From a virus, in IMG/VR virus record IMGVR_UViG_3300020205_001870, positions 1 to 50,796 of that record: a stretch of 50,796 nt of DNA, one strand, 5' to 3'. Below the pieces are notes generated by a model. The model did no database searches. It saw only the letters and a program-made list of their open reading frames with translations, and was not told the DNA's origin. Shown one piece after another: positions 14,528 through 22,134 of the stretch. How positions within the stretch are numbered: the first letter of the stretch is position 1; each line of letters begins with the position of its first letter. The translations under genes were made by a program, and so were the position numbers.

Positions 14528-16620
14528 ATAGGCTCATAGATGGTTCGTTCATAACGAATGGGGATACGTCGCCCCAATCTTGTGCATAGTTTACACCAGT
14601 ACCCCTCCTCTGTCACGTAACGAAACGATTCCTTGAACAACATATCTAAGCGGTCAAGGGCTTGAGTGTTTTTAACATCGAAGTAGATGGCATCGTAGAC
14701 GTTTAAGCACATCAGAATATCGGGAGCTGCTGCGTTCAGTGGGGGAAGAGAGTGGTGTAGGCGGTGTTGAATTCGCAGAAGAACATTACCGGCTGTGCAT
14801 TGAATAGGCATATTGACAATTTCGGAAAGGTCATAAGCATCTCCCCCCATGAAGCGGCGGGATTGCCCGATGAAGGGGAGATCTATAAACCCTTTAGCTC
14901 GTGTCTCTTTGATCAGCTGTTCTTGCCAACGCCATAACCCCGGCCTTGTAAGCGCACGGGTTCGGACAATGTTCTCGCAGATCGAAAGCGGCACCACAAT
15001 CCCAGTCATTTTAAATACTTGGGTTTGTAGAGTCGGTGCTCCTGCCCGGAAGAGATCTCCGAAGTTCGCACCCTTGGCGGCTTGTCGATAGATCGTTTTA
15101 AAGTCCGGGTCGTCTGTAATCTGGGGCCCAAATACTTGAAGGGCCCGACCAGTATGTAAATCCAGTGGGGGTTCAGCAAGAAACGCAGAGCACAAAGCGT
15201 CATCTCCAGAGAGAAGGCCCGCGACCACCATTTCTATTTGAGATAGGTCGTAACCAACGATACGGCCCGTTGACCACCGGCTACGGTAGTGGCGTTTAAT
15301 TTCCGGCGGATCGGTTTGATGCCGAAAGTTTTTACAGGTGATACGCCCCTGTAAAGTTCCTCCCTCTCCCCCCGCGCCATCCTTAGAAGCAGTGGGGGTT
15401 ACAAACCATGTAGGGTAGGAGATAGCAACGGAAGATTTAGGACGACGAATAAGGCGACTAGATTTATTGGTTGGATCTTTACGTTGATGGCGGAGCAGCG
15501 GGTAGAAGTAGGAGGACAGTAACTTTTGGAGGCTAGAGTATTTACCTAGGATTTGAAGAAGAGATATAAGATGTGCCGCAACAGGTGTTTGTATGTTCGT
15601 TAGCTGGGCAATGAACAGTTGCCTATTGATATCGTTGACTGCTACCTGCTTACGGGTTTCAGTTAGTTGAAAGAGGGGATGAGATCGGATGTCTGGGTTT
15701 TCTGTTTCAATAAGGAGACAAGATTCTTGGAGCAGTCCCAGTTTGGATGCGGCAGAACCCTTGCCCTCAAGGATTAGATCGTGATCTCGGGCTTGTCCCA
15801 CGAGCTGTGACATCTGGAGCAACAGGCTCTGTTCATGACCCACAAGGCCGTCGTAGTCCATGGGCAACCCCGCCTCTGACATCCGGATAACGGTCCAGAT
15901 CGTGTCGCTGTAGTGGGTGATGCACTCGGGGCTGAGTTTGTCAGTGTCGGGGTAGTCGGAACGGATTCGGCGGGCGAGCTCGGCGCAGGCGAGAAGGGTG
16001 TTGTGGGTGTCGGCTGCGTTGTATCGGTGGAGCTCAGGGGATTTGGCATCATGATATCTCTTGGTTCTATCTAGTTGTTCTTGGGGGTAGGCGTGGGTGC
16101 CAAGGATAGGGCCAAGCGATTTCAGAGATCGTTCAGGACGTAGTTCTGAATGAAGATAATTCAGAACCGAAAGATCAATAAGAACTTGATTGGATAGATG
16201 GAAGCGAAGATCAGGCTGGGACCGGAGGTAGAGCAGATCGAATTGCAGGTTCATGCCAAGGATGGTGTGGGCATGAGTGAGCCATCGGGCTAGATGAACT
16301 CGATGTTCTGGTCGGTGGAGTTGGAAGACGAAGGTTGGCCCGGGACGAAGGTCGGCCAGTTGTACATCATCAGTGGCAACTGTGATTGAAACGGATTGAA
16401 CCAGATCACGAAGTCGGCATCCGTCCACATCAACTGATCGGGCAGGATGGAAGACGGTTTGGTCGGGGAGGAGTTGTCCGGAGACAGAAAATCTGGTGAT
16501 GCCATAGGTTTCAATGTCCAAGGATATGGTATGGGGATCGGGCCGGTTGAATGTCTGGTTCGGTAGGGATTGGGGCGATCCCCTTAATCGTGGAGGTAAG
16601 CAGTTCAATGTGGTCTTCAA
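14503..16620 (-). CDS. Family A DNA polymerase with 3'-5' exonuclease domain, about 705 aa
   Basis: Exonuclease motifs: D35-I-E37, FD at 127-128, and Y200-N-A-A-D204. Polymerase motif A is YDLSQIE at 457-463. Motif B is R512-x3-K516-x2-NFG. The conserved PIQCTAGNVL follows at about 605. Motif C is V641-Y-D-A instead of the usual V-H-D-E, so the His and Glu are replaced while the metal-binding Asp is kept. The frame opens at TTG 16620, giving a 110-base overlap with the glycosylase gene. A later TTG at 16521 would remove the first strand of the exonuclease fold, so the start is uncertain. Three CAGTGGGGG copies lie within 14737-15398. Confidence 0.9.
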   Translation of the reverse strand: MKTTLNCLPPRLRGSPQSLPNQTFNRPDPHTISLDIETYGITRFSVSGQLLPDQTVFHPARSVDVDGCRLRDLVQSVSITVATDDVQLADLRPGPTFVFQLHRPEHRVHLARWLTHAHTILGMNLQFDLLYLRSQPDLRFHLSNQVLIDLSVLNYLHSELRPERSLKSLGPILGTHAYPQEQLDRTKRYHDAKSPELHRYNAADTHNTLLACAELARRIRSDYPDTDKLSPECITHYSDTIWTVIRMSEAGLPMDYDGLVGHEQSLLLQMSQLVGQARDHDLILEGKGSAASKLGLLQESCLLIETENPDIRSHPLFQLTETRKQVAVNDINRQLFIAQLTNIQTPVAAHLISLLQILGKYSSLQKLLSSYFYPLLRHQRKDPTNKSSRLIRRPKSSVAISYPTWFVTPTASKDGAGGEGGTLQGRITCKNFRHQTDPPEIKRHYRSRWSTGRIVGYDLSQIEMVVAGLLSGDDALCSAFLAEPPLDLHTGRALQVFGPQITDDPDFKTIYRQAAKGANFGDLFRAGAPTLQTQVFKMTGIVVPLSICENIVRTRALTRPGLWRWQEQLIKETRAKGFIDLPFIGQSRRFMGGDAYDLSEIVNMPIQCTAGNVLLRIQHRLHHSLPPLNAAAPDILMCLNVYDAIYFDVKNTQALDRLDMLFKESFRYVTEEGYWCKLCTRLGRRIPIRYERTIYEPICNLTTKK

Positions 16621-17179
16621 CGGTATGGATGAGAGAGTTGTTGCGAAGGATCGCTGCGGGATGCAGCGTTGTGAAGACCGAGGCAGAACGGCCTAGGATT
16701 TGGCGAAGCTTTCCGTTCTGGGAGATAGATGCTTTATGGGAGTAACGTAGATTTAGATGGAGCCGATGGAATTGGGATGTTGAGGATGACCCTAGAAGTA
16801 GGATGAATATCGGTTGATCTGGATGGCGGGTGAATATGGTTGCGAGATCGTCCCGGTGATGATTGAAACAGGACTTGTAGTCTTTGGATTTAGCGTCAGG
16901 TTCCGGACCGCAGCGTGTGAGATAGGTGCCATAGATTGTGCATAAGGTGGATAGTTCGGATAGAAGAATGTCCCGAAGCAATCGCCCCGGTTTACCAACG
17001 AAGGACTCGGCGTGTATATGTTCGTGATACCCGGGAGAGGGACCGATGCAGACGAGGACGGGCGCGTCCGGCCCCGGCAATCCCCACTGGGTAGTGGGAA
17101 CGCCGGGGTTTCGGGGCACCAGTTCCCATCGACCGCAGGCACGGCAGTCGGGATGTGATGGGAAGACGGGCAGGTTCAC
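16511..17179 (-). CDS. Type-4-like uracil-DNA glycosylase superfamily protein, 222 aa
   Basis: GTG 17179 is chosen as start because AAGGAG lies eight bases upstream and the codon overlaps the previous stop (GTGA). Cys12 and Cys15 (CRAC) plus Cys90 and Cys104 match the four-cysteine iron-sulfur pattern of type 4 UDGs. Motif 1 is GPSPGYHEH near 46-54, followed by FVGKPGRLL. LHPAA near 172-176 is the second active-site motif. The enzyme would remove uracil or another damaged base from phage or host DNA. It sits directly upstream of the polymerase gene and overlaps it by 110 bases, linking repair to replication. Confidence 0.75.
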   Translation of the reverse strand: MNLPVFPSHPDCRACGRWELVPRNPGVPTTQWGLPGPDAPVLVCIGPSPGYHEHIHAESFVGKPGRLLRDILLSELSTLCTIYGTYLTRCGPEPDAKSKDYKSCFNHHRDDLATIFTRHPDQPIFILLLGSSSTSQFHRLHLNLRYSHKASISQNGKLRQILGRSASVFTTLHPAAILRNNSLIHTVEDHIELLTSTIKGIAPIPTEPDIQPARSPYHILGH

Positions 17180-17583
17180 TCGGTGTTCTCCTTGAAGCAG
17201 TCCCATCCCATGATTTCCGCGCAACCTTCGGGAGTTGTGACTTCAACAGTTTTGCCACCGACACGGCGAAACACTCCTCCTATATGGATGCTCATTTTGC
17301 AGACGCTTTGCCTTGCCTCGTCGCGCTCAGTGCGCATTCGGTCACGGTCGTAACTCGCTCCTCGATATGCCAACATAGATCCGTCAAGGTCATTCCGTAG
17401 CCGTTCGATTTCGTCTTCGTAGGCGGCTTCTCGACATCTTGCGCGAAATCCGTAGCCACCCTCAATGTCGCGTAGCCGCTCGATCTCAGCGGTGGCGGAG
17501 GCGAGGGCACGACGGTAGCGGGTGGACTTGGTGGTGCGGGCGAGGGCGGCGAGGTCGTTGAGGTCGGTGGGTTCAGGGTTCAT
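17176..17583 (-). CDS. Hypothetical coiled-coil protein, 135 aa
   Basis: Residues about 15-90 are rich in Arg, Glu, Ala and Leu with heptad-like spacing (RALASATAEIERLR, then YEDEIERLRNDL), predicting a charged coiled coil. The C-terminal part contains a CAEIMGWDCF segment. GC-rich codons contrast with the late arm. Starts at ATG 17583 with an 11-base overlap to its upstream neighbour. No family was recognised. Confidence 0.65.
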   Translation of the reverse strand: MNPEPTDLNDLAALARTTKSTRYRRALASATAEIERLRDIEGGYGFRARCREAAYEDEIERLRNDLDGSMLAYRGASYDRDRMRTERDEARQSVCKMSIHIGGVFRRVGGKTVEVTTPEGCAEIMGWDCFKENTE

Positions 17584-17875
17584 TGTCTACTCCGTCGGAG
17601 TTGGAGCCACGGTCGCAGTGGTTGATGCAGTCGGTGGGTCGAGCGATGTTGTCCCAGTCAGCGTTGGCCCGGTAGAACCCGGTGTACGAGGGCTCACGGG
17701 GCAGGTCGTGGTGGGTGAGCAGGTCTTCGAGGTCGCGGTTGAAAGCAACAAGCTTCTCGTGGTGGACGGTGTCGGTGAAGGGGGGGAAGGCGAGGCGGAT
17801 GTGCTGGACGTTGTGGGTCCAGTTAGATTCCTGCTTACGCCACGGGTGATTCTTGGCGGGGATGTTGGCGGTCAT
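17573..17875 (-). CDS. Hypothetical protein, 100 aa
   Basis: A small soluble protein rich in His, Asp, Asn and aromatic residues, with no membrane segment. The C-terminus has two Cys/His-containing turns (DCINHCD) that could bind metal. Overlaps the next gene by 11 bases. The 52-base gap upstream holds one intergenic CAGTGGGGG copy (17912, minus orientation). Function unknown. Confidence 0.6.
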   Translation of the reverse strand: MTANIPAKNHPWRKQESNWTHNVQHIRLAFPPFTDTVHHEKLVAFNRDLEDLLTHHDLPREPSYTGFYRANADWDNIARPTDCINHCDRGSNSDGVDNEP

Positions 17876-17927
17876 GGTGGTTCCTTGGTTGGGAGAGGGG
17901 TGGTCGCATCACCCCCACTGCTAGCTG

Positions 17928-18296
17928 TTACTTCCTGTCTTGGATTAAAGCTGCGGCGAGTTTCTTATAGTCCAAGTAGTGGACTATTTCGGCATTGTCT
18001 ACTTCCTTAGCGATCGCATAAGGGGAGACGTAAGTAGCAACGTTTGCGGGTTCGATGAAGTCAATGACCCGATCAATAAATTTAGAGGACTCTAGGTGCT
18101 TGGTCATTTCCCGTTCCATAAACTCCGCGACCGCATGCGTAGTCGGCAAGGTTAAAGAATCCTTTGACTGAGCGGCCAAGATTTCTTTGACCTGCGCAGC
18201 GATTAAATCTTGCACGAAGGACATGCCGAAGATCTCTCGAATAAATCCCTTGAGAGCGAGGGCTTGCGTAAGTTGTTCTTCGATATGGCTGGTCAT
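17928..18296 (-). CDS. Hypothetical all-helical protein, 122 aa
   Basis: The sequence is dominated by amphipathic helices with regular Leu/Ile/Val spacing, mixed charge, and no cysteine or membrane segment. It starts at ATG 18296 with AAGG about nine bases before it. It is encoded just after a 32-aa membrane peptide. No family was recognised. Confidence 0.65.
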   Translation of the reverse strand: MTSHIEEQLTQALALKGFIREIFGMSFVQDLIAAQVKEILAAQSKDSLTLPTTHAVAEFMEREMTKHLESSKFIDRVIDFIEPANVATYVSPYAIAKEVDNAEIVHYLDYKKLAAALIQDRK

Positions 18297-18308
18297 AGTT
18301 GTGCCTTG

Positions 18309-18407
18309 TTAGGATGCGAGAATGGAGAAGACGATATACAAGAAGGACGCGATGTAAAGGGTTACGGGGTTAAGAAACCTGAAGGGGTTAGGCGTTGGCC
18401 GTTTCAA
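18309..18407 (-). CDS. Small single-span membrane peptide, 32 aa
   Basis: TTG 18407 overlaps the upstream stop (TTGA) and has AGGGAG a few bases upstream. The product is a basic, Pro-rich head of about 15 residues followed by one membrane helix (VTLYIASFLYIVFSILAS) that ends the protein. The coupling style matches neighbouring genes, many of which use ATGA or GTGA overlaps. It fills an otherwise empty gap of 107 bases. Small early membrane peptides of phages often act on host membrane functions, but the role here is unknown. Confidence 0.5.
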   Translation of the reverse strand: MKRPTPNPFRFLNPVTLYIASFLYIVFSILAS

Positions 18408-18781
18408 TGTTCTCCCTGCGCCAGTAAATTCTTCCGCTCCGCGTCGGGGCAATAAGTGGGGGCGACGAACATGAATACTTTGTTCGCTTCTTCTTCGTCA
18501 TTCAGTAGGTAGTTACGCACCATGCGTGATGGTTCATGATTCGTGAAGACTCGAAATAGGTACTCGTGATATTCCCCGGGGGTAAGGACTTCGCGTATGG
18601 CGGTACCTTCCGGGGTCAGGACTTTGGTTAGTTCGAGTGACTGGCCCCAACCGAAGGTGAATATAAATATGGCGGTGAAGGATTCCCCCTTGCGAATAGG
18701 CTCGTCAATGGCGCAGTGGACTTCCCCGTCCATCCCGTACTTGTGGACTTGACAATCAAAGATGTCGCATTTAGATGCCAT
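18404..18781 (-). CDS. Hypothetical protein, 125 aa
   Basis: ATG 18781 is chosen as start because it overlaps the end of the GP88-like gene by 11 bases; a longer ORF to 18970 would lie inside that gene. The N-terminus has a CDIFDCQVH segment (two Cys) and a later C-A-I-D. Central beta strands (SFTAIFIFTFGWG) are followed by charged helices. No membrane span is certain. Family not recognised. Confidence 0.6.
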   Translation of the reverse strand: MASKCDIFDCQVHKYGMDGEVHCAIDEPIRKGESFTAIFIFTFGWGQSLELTKVLTPEGTAIREVLTPGEYHEYLFRVFTNHEPSRMVRNYLLNDEEEANKVFMFVAPTYCPDAERKNLLAQGEH

Positions 18782-19490
18782 TGGTGGCTCCGATGGTGAG
18801 GCGAACGGCACGTTCACGGGGCGTGAGGACATGGCCGTGGGGTAGGTAGTTGACGTAGTCGGTGTCGTCCCAACAGGTGCGGCAGGAGTTGTCGGAGCAG
18901 GAACCGCCGAGCATGGACTTGGGGCAGTTGCGAATACCGGGTAGTCCACTAGACATAGAGACGGTTCCATGTCCTAGGCCCGGTACCACGGGAGGAACGT
19001 CGTCGAAGTTAAGGGCGGATGGACGGACGCAAACATTCTCGCGAGAATGCAAGGCGGACAGGGCAGGAATCCAATGGGGAAACCTATAGGTTCTTGTTGG
19101 AAACCAGAAGCGGGTACCGGGGCACCGATCCACAATTCCGATCCATGTTAGGATGGACGAAAGGTGGTGAAAGTCTCCGCTGTCGTGAACACGAAACCAC
19201 CTTGTTCCTTCGTTGTGTAAGAAGCGGACAAGGATATCGGCAAAGTGGCCGGGGTCGGACTTGAAGAAGGCGAAGCGGGCTGCTTGTGATTCTTGGACGT
19301 TCCGGAATAGGTAGTTAGCCTGTTGGGCGTAGCAAGAATTGCAGATTGAGTTAGGCCCACGATGTTCAGCGGGACATGCGCCCGCCTTTCCTGCGGGCAG
19401 GGACCATGACCAACAAGACATGGCTGTTGTCCATGATAGAAGGGAGTAGGACTTCCCGTTGTGTTGGAAGCGGGGAGAGGATGAAGCCAA
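18771..19490 (-). CDS. GP88-like cysteine-rich phage protein, about 239 aa
   Basis: Cys-rich pattern: a CP, C, C-YAQ series near residues 38-54, then a conserved core FRVHDSGDFH, FWFPTRTYR and C-terminal cysteines (NCP, CSDNSCRTCW). This layout resembles the phage GP88 family, whose function is not known; the cysteines suggest a metal or Fe-S site. The ORF opens at a TTG (19490) with GGAG upstream. In another frame the bases just before encode a peptide like LSFTPNGDNVGF, so the true N-terminus could differ or a frameshift may be present. A 62-base gap separates it from the DUF932-like gene. Confidence 0.6.
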   Translation of the reverse strand: MASSSPRFQHNGKSYSLLSWTTAMSCWSWSLPAGKAGACPAEHRGPNSICNSCYAQQANYLFRNVQESQAARFAFFKSDPGHFADILVRFLHNEGTRWFRVHDSGDFHHLSSILTWIGIVDRCPGTRFWFPTRTYRFPHWIPALSALHSRENVCVRPSALNFDDVPPVVPGLGHGTVSMSSGLPGIRNCPKSMLGGSCSDNSCRTCWDDTDYVNYLPHGHVLTPRERAVRLTIGATNGI

Positions 19491-19552
19491 CGTTGTCTCC
19501 GTTAGGGGTGAAAGAAAGTCCGGCGGTCGTATCGCCGGGGTAAGGGGTAGAG

Positions 19553-20374
19553 TTAGTTGGGTAGATCGGCTGTCCAGTCGCTGTCGTCAAAGCGAGCATC
19601 GACAAGGGCGCGGCAGGTGCCGTCGAGGATGCTAGAGAGTCGAGCGGTACGGCGTTGCGACTCTCGGGGAGACTCGGATAGTTTCTCTACTTCGGTAAAG
19701 GCGTTGAAGAGGGACCAGAGGTTGTTGCCCTTTAGGGCATTGTGTCCCCCGGGTCCGTCTTCGCGGTTGAATTCTTGCCATACACGAGGGAGAAGCCGAC
19801 CATTTGTGCCCCCTTTAGTGAGGGCAGTCATGCATAGATCGGCGGCGTTGCGCCGCACAGTTATTGGGTCCGTTCCTAGGTAGGTAGACTTCCACCGTTC
19901 TACTTGTTGCTCTGTGTCTTCAAAGTATCCGGGCAGTTCAGCGATCTTGTCGATGCAAAGACGCGGGAAGTCCCGCATGATGTTGGTAGTGTGTCTCCGG
20001 CTGAATTTCACTACGGCATTGTCGGCACGGAAGGCGAGGTTGTCGCAGACAAGGACTCTGCTACCAAGAGCCGCTTGACCCGCGAACACCATACGGTGAC
20101 TGTTACGCAGGCCTAGGACATGGCAGAAGTCACCGTTTGGACTAGTCCGGGACAAGTCGAGAACCCCGAAATAGTCCTCTCCTCCCTTACCCATAAGGGC
20201 ATGCTCTTGGCGTGTAACGGTGTATCCGTGGTACGCAAGAGCCTCTAGCACCATGTCAAGTAGATAGCGGTGTGGAATTGGATGGTGAGTGGCGGTCGAT
20301 CGGGGGGTTACGACATTCGTGATGTCAGCGAGGGATGCGGAGTAGCCACCAGCATGCAACATAAGTTTAGACAT
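19553..20374 (-). CDS. DUF932-like phage/plasmid protein, 273 aa
   Basis: The start at ATG 20374 overlaps the upstream stop by eight bases; the ORF opens 32 codons earlier inside the neighbouring gene. Features resembling DUF932 proteins include YFGVLDL, LGLRNSHRM near the centre, and a helical C-terminal half with many Arg/Asn. The family is common in phages and plasmids and may act in DNA metabolism or defence evasion; its biochemical role is not established. It lies upstream of the GP88-like gene in the early block. Confidence 0.55.
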   Translation of the reverse strand: MSKLMLHAGGYSASLADITNVVTPRSTATHHPIPHRYLLDMVLEALAYHGYTVTRQEHALMGKGGEDYFGVLDLSRTSPNGDFCHVLGLRNSHRMVFAGQAALGSRVLVCDNLAFRADNAVVKFSRRHTTNIMRDFPRLCIDKIAELPGYFEDTEQQVERWKSTYLGTDPITVRRNAADLCMTALTKGGTNGRLLPRVWQEFNREDGPGGHNALKGNNLWSLFNAFTEVEKLSESPRESQRRTARLSSILDGTCRALVDARFDDSDWTADLPN

Positions 20375-20711
20375 TATCTTTGTCTCCGAAGGGTTCATGA
20401 GGAAACCATATCCGCTGGCCCTTCTTGCAAGCGGATATAGCGATAGCCTCGACAAGCGCACACGCGCCACTGTCGAGGATTTCGAAGTCGAAGTTATCCC
20501 CTTTGTCCTCTAGCACGGACACAAGGTAGAAACGATTAGGGGGCATGTCGGGATCATTGAGAATCCTCGCTTTATGAGGACTGAATATGACGAAGTCGGA
20601 GGTGTTGAAAGTGGGTTGGTCTGGCACAGTTCTCCATTGTACACAAGGTTGCGAAGTAGTAAAGAGGTTAGAGAGATTGTTAAGTGTTTCCGGGGGGTGG
20701 GTCGGTGACAT
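20367..20711 (-). CDS. Hypothetical protein, 114 aa
   Basis: A small soluble alpha/beta protein with a strand-rich middle (DFVIFSPHKARIL, RFYLVSVLEDKGDNFDFEIL) and no metal or membrane motif. It overlaps the upstream gene by 32 bases and the downstream one by eight, so the three are probably translationally coupled. The pattern of a hydrophobic strand followed by acidic loops could be a small regulator, but no family was recognised. Confidence 0.6.
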   Translation of the reverse strand: MSPTHPPETLNNLSNLFTTSQPCVQWRTVPDQPTFNTSDFVIFSPHKARILNDPDMPPNRFYLVSVLEDKGDNFDFEILDSGACALVEAIAISACKKGQRIWFPHEPFGDKDNV

Positions 20712-20880
20712 CGTCTAGATAGCAGTTGAAGGGGTGGCTTATTCGGTATTCGAGGGAGGCGATGAGGTCGCGGGTAAGTTGGTCGGCGTATTGATCGGGG
20801 TCAACGCCATCGGAGCGGCAGTCGTCGTCGGTAAAGTCGATGGTTAGGCGCACTTCGGCGCGGTAGGTTCTATTAGTCAT
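20680..20880 (-). CDS. Hypothetical acidic protein, 66 aa
   Basis: An acidic protein with a beta strand (YRAEVRLTIDF), an Asp-rich loop and a central helix. It starts at ATG 20880, overlapping its upstream neighbour by eight bases, and overlaps the downstream gene by 32. No recognised domain. Small acidic early proteins can be inhibitors of host enzymes, but nothing in the sequence identifies a target. Confidence 0.55.
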   Translation of the reverse strand: MTNRTYRAEVRLTIDFTDDDCRSDGVDPDQYADQLTRDLIASLEYRISHPFNCYLDDVTDPPPGNT

Positions 20881-21124
20881 GGGTGATGGAGTCGAAGCAA
20901 GAGGGGCAGATGCGGGAGATCAAGGCTTCGCGGTCGTCGCGGTTGAGGTAGGGGAAAGCGTGTTGCATTAGTTGGTTTCTATTCAAGGCGGCTAAGCCGG
21001 AGAGCCAGTCGGCTTCGTGAATGTCGAAGCGATGGGGGCGGTGACACTCGCAACAGTTCACGGTAACGCGGACTAAGTCAATGTCCGTGGGGTGGGGATT
21101 GAAGGATATGGGGTCGATGGTCAT
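20873..21124 (-). CDS. Small zinc-ribbon-like protein, 83 aa
   Basis: Two Cys pairs, CCEC near residues 24-27 and CPSC near 73-76, are separated by a helical segment with His residues (HRPHRFDIHEADW). This arrangement suggests a zinc ribbon or treble-clef-type metal site. It begins only 17 bases after a terminator, leaving no space for a separate promoter, so it depends on read-through. Function unknown. Confidence 0.6.
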   Translation of the reverse strand: MTIDPISFNPHPTDIDLVRVTVNCCECHRPHRFDIHEADWLSGLAALNRNQLMQHAFPYLNRDDREALISRICPSCFDSITHD

Positions 21125-21140
21125 GAGTTGGCTCGTAGGG

Positions 21141-21183
21141 GGTGAAAGAAAGCCCCCTGCACCTTGTGACGGGTGCAGGGGGC
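21141..21183 (-). terminator. Rho-independent terminator after the gene at 21204
   Basis: A perfect 12-bp GC-rich stem (21152-21163 with 21172-21183, loop of eight) is followed on the leftward strand by CTTTCTTTC. It is one of three similar terminators in 1.1 kb. Confidence 0.85.
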
Positions 21184-21203
21184 CGGGGACAAAGGCGGGT
21201 GGG

Positions 21204-21641
21204 TTAGTTGGTGGCAGCAGTTGGACAGGGAAGAGGACGGGGGAGCGAGGAGTCTCGGTTGGAGACTTCGGGGAGGTTCTCGAAGTTGTTTATACTGACG
21301 TGCTCCTCCATGTCGTCGTTAGGGGGGATGAGGGTGACGGTTTCGAGGAGGACGTTGGTTTGGAGGTGGTGGAGGAGGTCGTCGTCGGAGAGGTGGTTGG
21401 TGCTGTGAAGGTAGACGTTCCAACAGGCGAGGCCGTTGATGATGTCGGCGAGGGAGGCGGTGCCGGGGTCGATGCCGATCATCTTGAGCATCTTCCAGTT
21501 GGTGGTATCGGTGGCAGCGCGGTCAGCGGCCATAGCGGCTTCCCAACGCCCGACGTTGTGGTGGGATTGGTAGTCGGCGATTCGACGTTCGCGGTCGGCG
21601 GCGAGGTTTGCGAACACGAGAAGGGGATTGGTCGTTGTCAT
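21204..21641 (-). CDS. Hypothetical early protein, 145 aa
   Basis: The start at ATG 21641 follows GGAGA by about nine bases; an upstream ATG at 21704 lies next to the preceding terminator and is less likely. The sequence is helical with Ala, Arg and Asp in the first half and Leu/Asn-rich helices later (LACWNVYLHSTNHLSDDDLL). It has its own terminator on each side, so it may be made at a level set independently of its neighbours. No family recognised. Confidence 0.6.
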   Translation of the reverse strand: MTTTNPLLVFANLAADRERRIADYQSHHNVGRWEAAMAADRAATDTTNWKMLKMIGIDPGTASLADIINGLACWNVYLHSTNHLSDDDLLHHLQTNVLLETVTLIPPNDDMEEHVSINNFENLPEVSNRDSSLPRPLPCPTAATN

Positions 21642-21706
21642 TGGCGTTGTCTCCGCATGGTTTGGTGGGTTGGTGTCGTTGCCCCATGCAAGCAACGAAA
21701 CCATAG

Positions 21707-21747
21707 TGAAAGAGAAAGCCCCCCGTCTCGGGCAGGAGACGGAGGGC
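21707..21747 (-). terminator. Rho-independent terminator after the gene at 21765
   Basis: A 12-bp stem (21718-21729 with 21736-21747, one G-U in RNA) is followed on the leftward strand by CTTTCTCTTTC. The tail resembles those of the other two terminators in this block. Confidence 0.85.
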
Positions 21748-21764
21748 CGGAGACTGCAGGGGGT

Positions 21765-22070
21765 TCAAAGGGAGCCGGTATCGGCGGGTACACCGTCGTA
21801 GTCTCCCGCCCATTCAACTTCGACTTCGGGGGCGGGAGTCGGTAGGTTCGGTTGGATAATTTGAACGATGTCCCCCGGGCAAACGAAAGCATAGGGGCGG
21901 TTGTACTTATCCGCGTAGAAGCGACATAGTTCCGCCGCTTCCGCGTACCAACGAACACGAGCGATAGGGTGGATGTACCCTAGGGAGTATATAGCGAATT
22001 CGTCACCCGGTGAGCAATTTGAGCCGTGATGGGGTGCTATGTATGTTCCAACGAGATAGAAGGGATTCAA
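21765..22070 (-). CDS. Hypothetical protein, 101 aa
   Basis: TTG 22070 is chosen as start because CGGAGA lies about eight bases upstream and an earlier start at 22214 would place the message across a terminator. The protein has an aromatic-rich core (PFYLVGTYIAP, FAIYSLGYIHPIARVRWYAEA) and a Pro/Glu-rich C-terminus. The core has some flavour of a small beta-barrel or nucleic-acid-binding fold, but no family was recognised. Confidence 0.55.
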   Translation of the reverse strand: MNPFYLVGTYIAPHHGSNCSPGDEFAIYSLGYIHPIARVRWYAEAAELCRFYADKYNRPYAFVCPGDIVQIIQPNLPTPAPEVEVEWAGDYDGVPADTGSL

Positions 22071-22134
22071 TTTCGTGTCTCCGATTTGGGGGTTTGTAAG
22101 GGGTTTCGTAGTGCGTGAACGGGTACTAGGAAAG

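Noticed and set aside
17521-18010. Plus-strand Val/Gly-rich frame of 162 aa
   Set aside because: Antisense to two leftward genes and of shadow-type composition.
18446-18463. Near matches to the dispersed motif (for example AAGTGGGGG at about 18454, and four-G versions near 17091, 27898 and 12491)
   Set aside because: They differ in the CAG part or have only four G; I counted only exact CAGTGGGGG so that the estimate stays conservative.
21081-21845. Long plus-strand frame rich in Gly and Val
   Set aside because: Antisense shadow in GC-rich leftward genes; the low-complexity VVEEVVVGEVV-type product is a composition artefact and it would cross two terminators.
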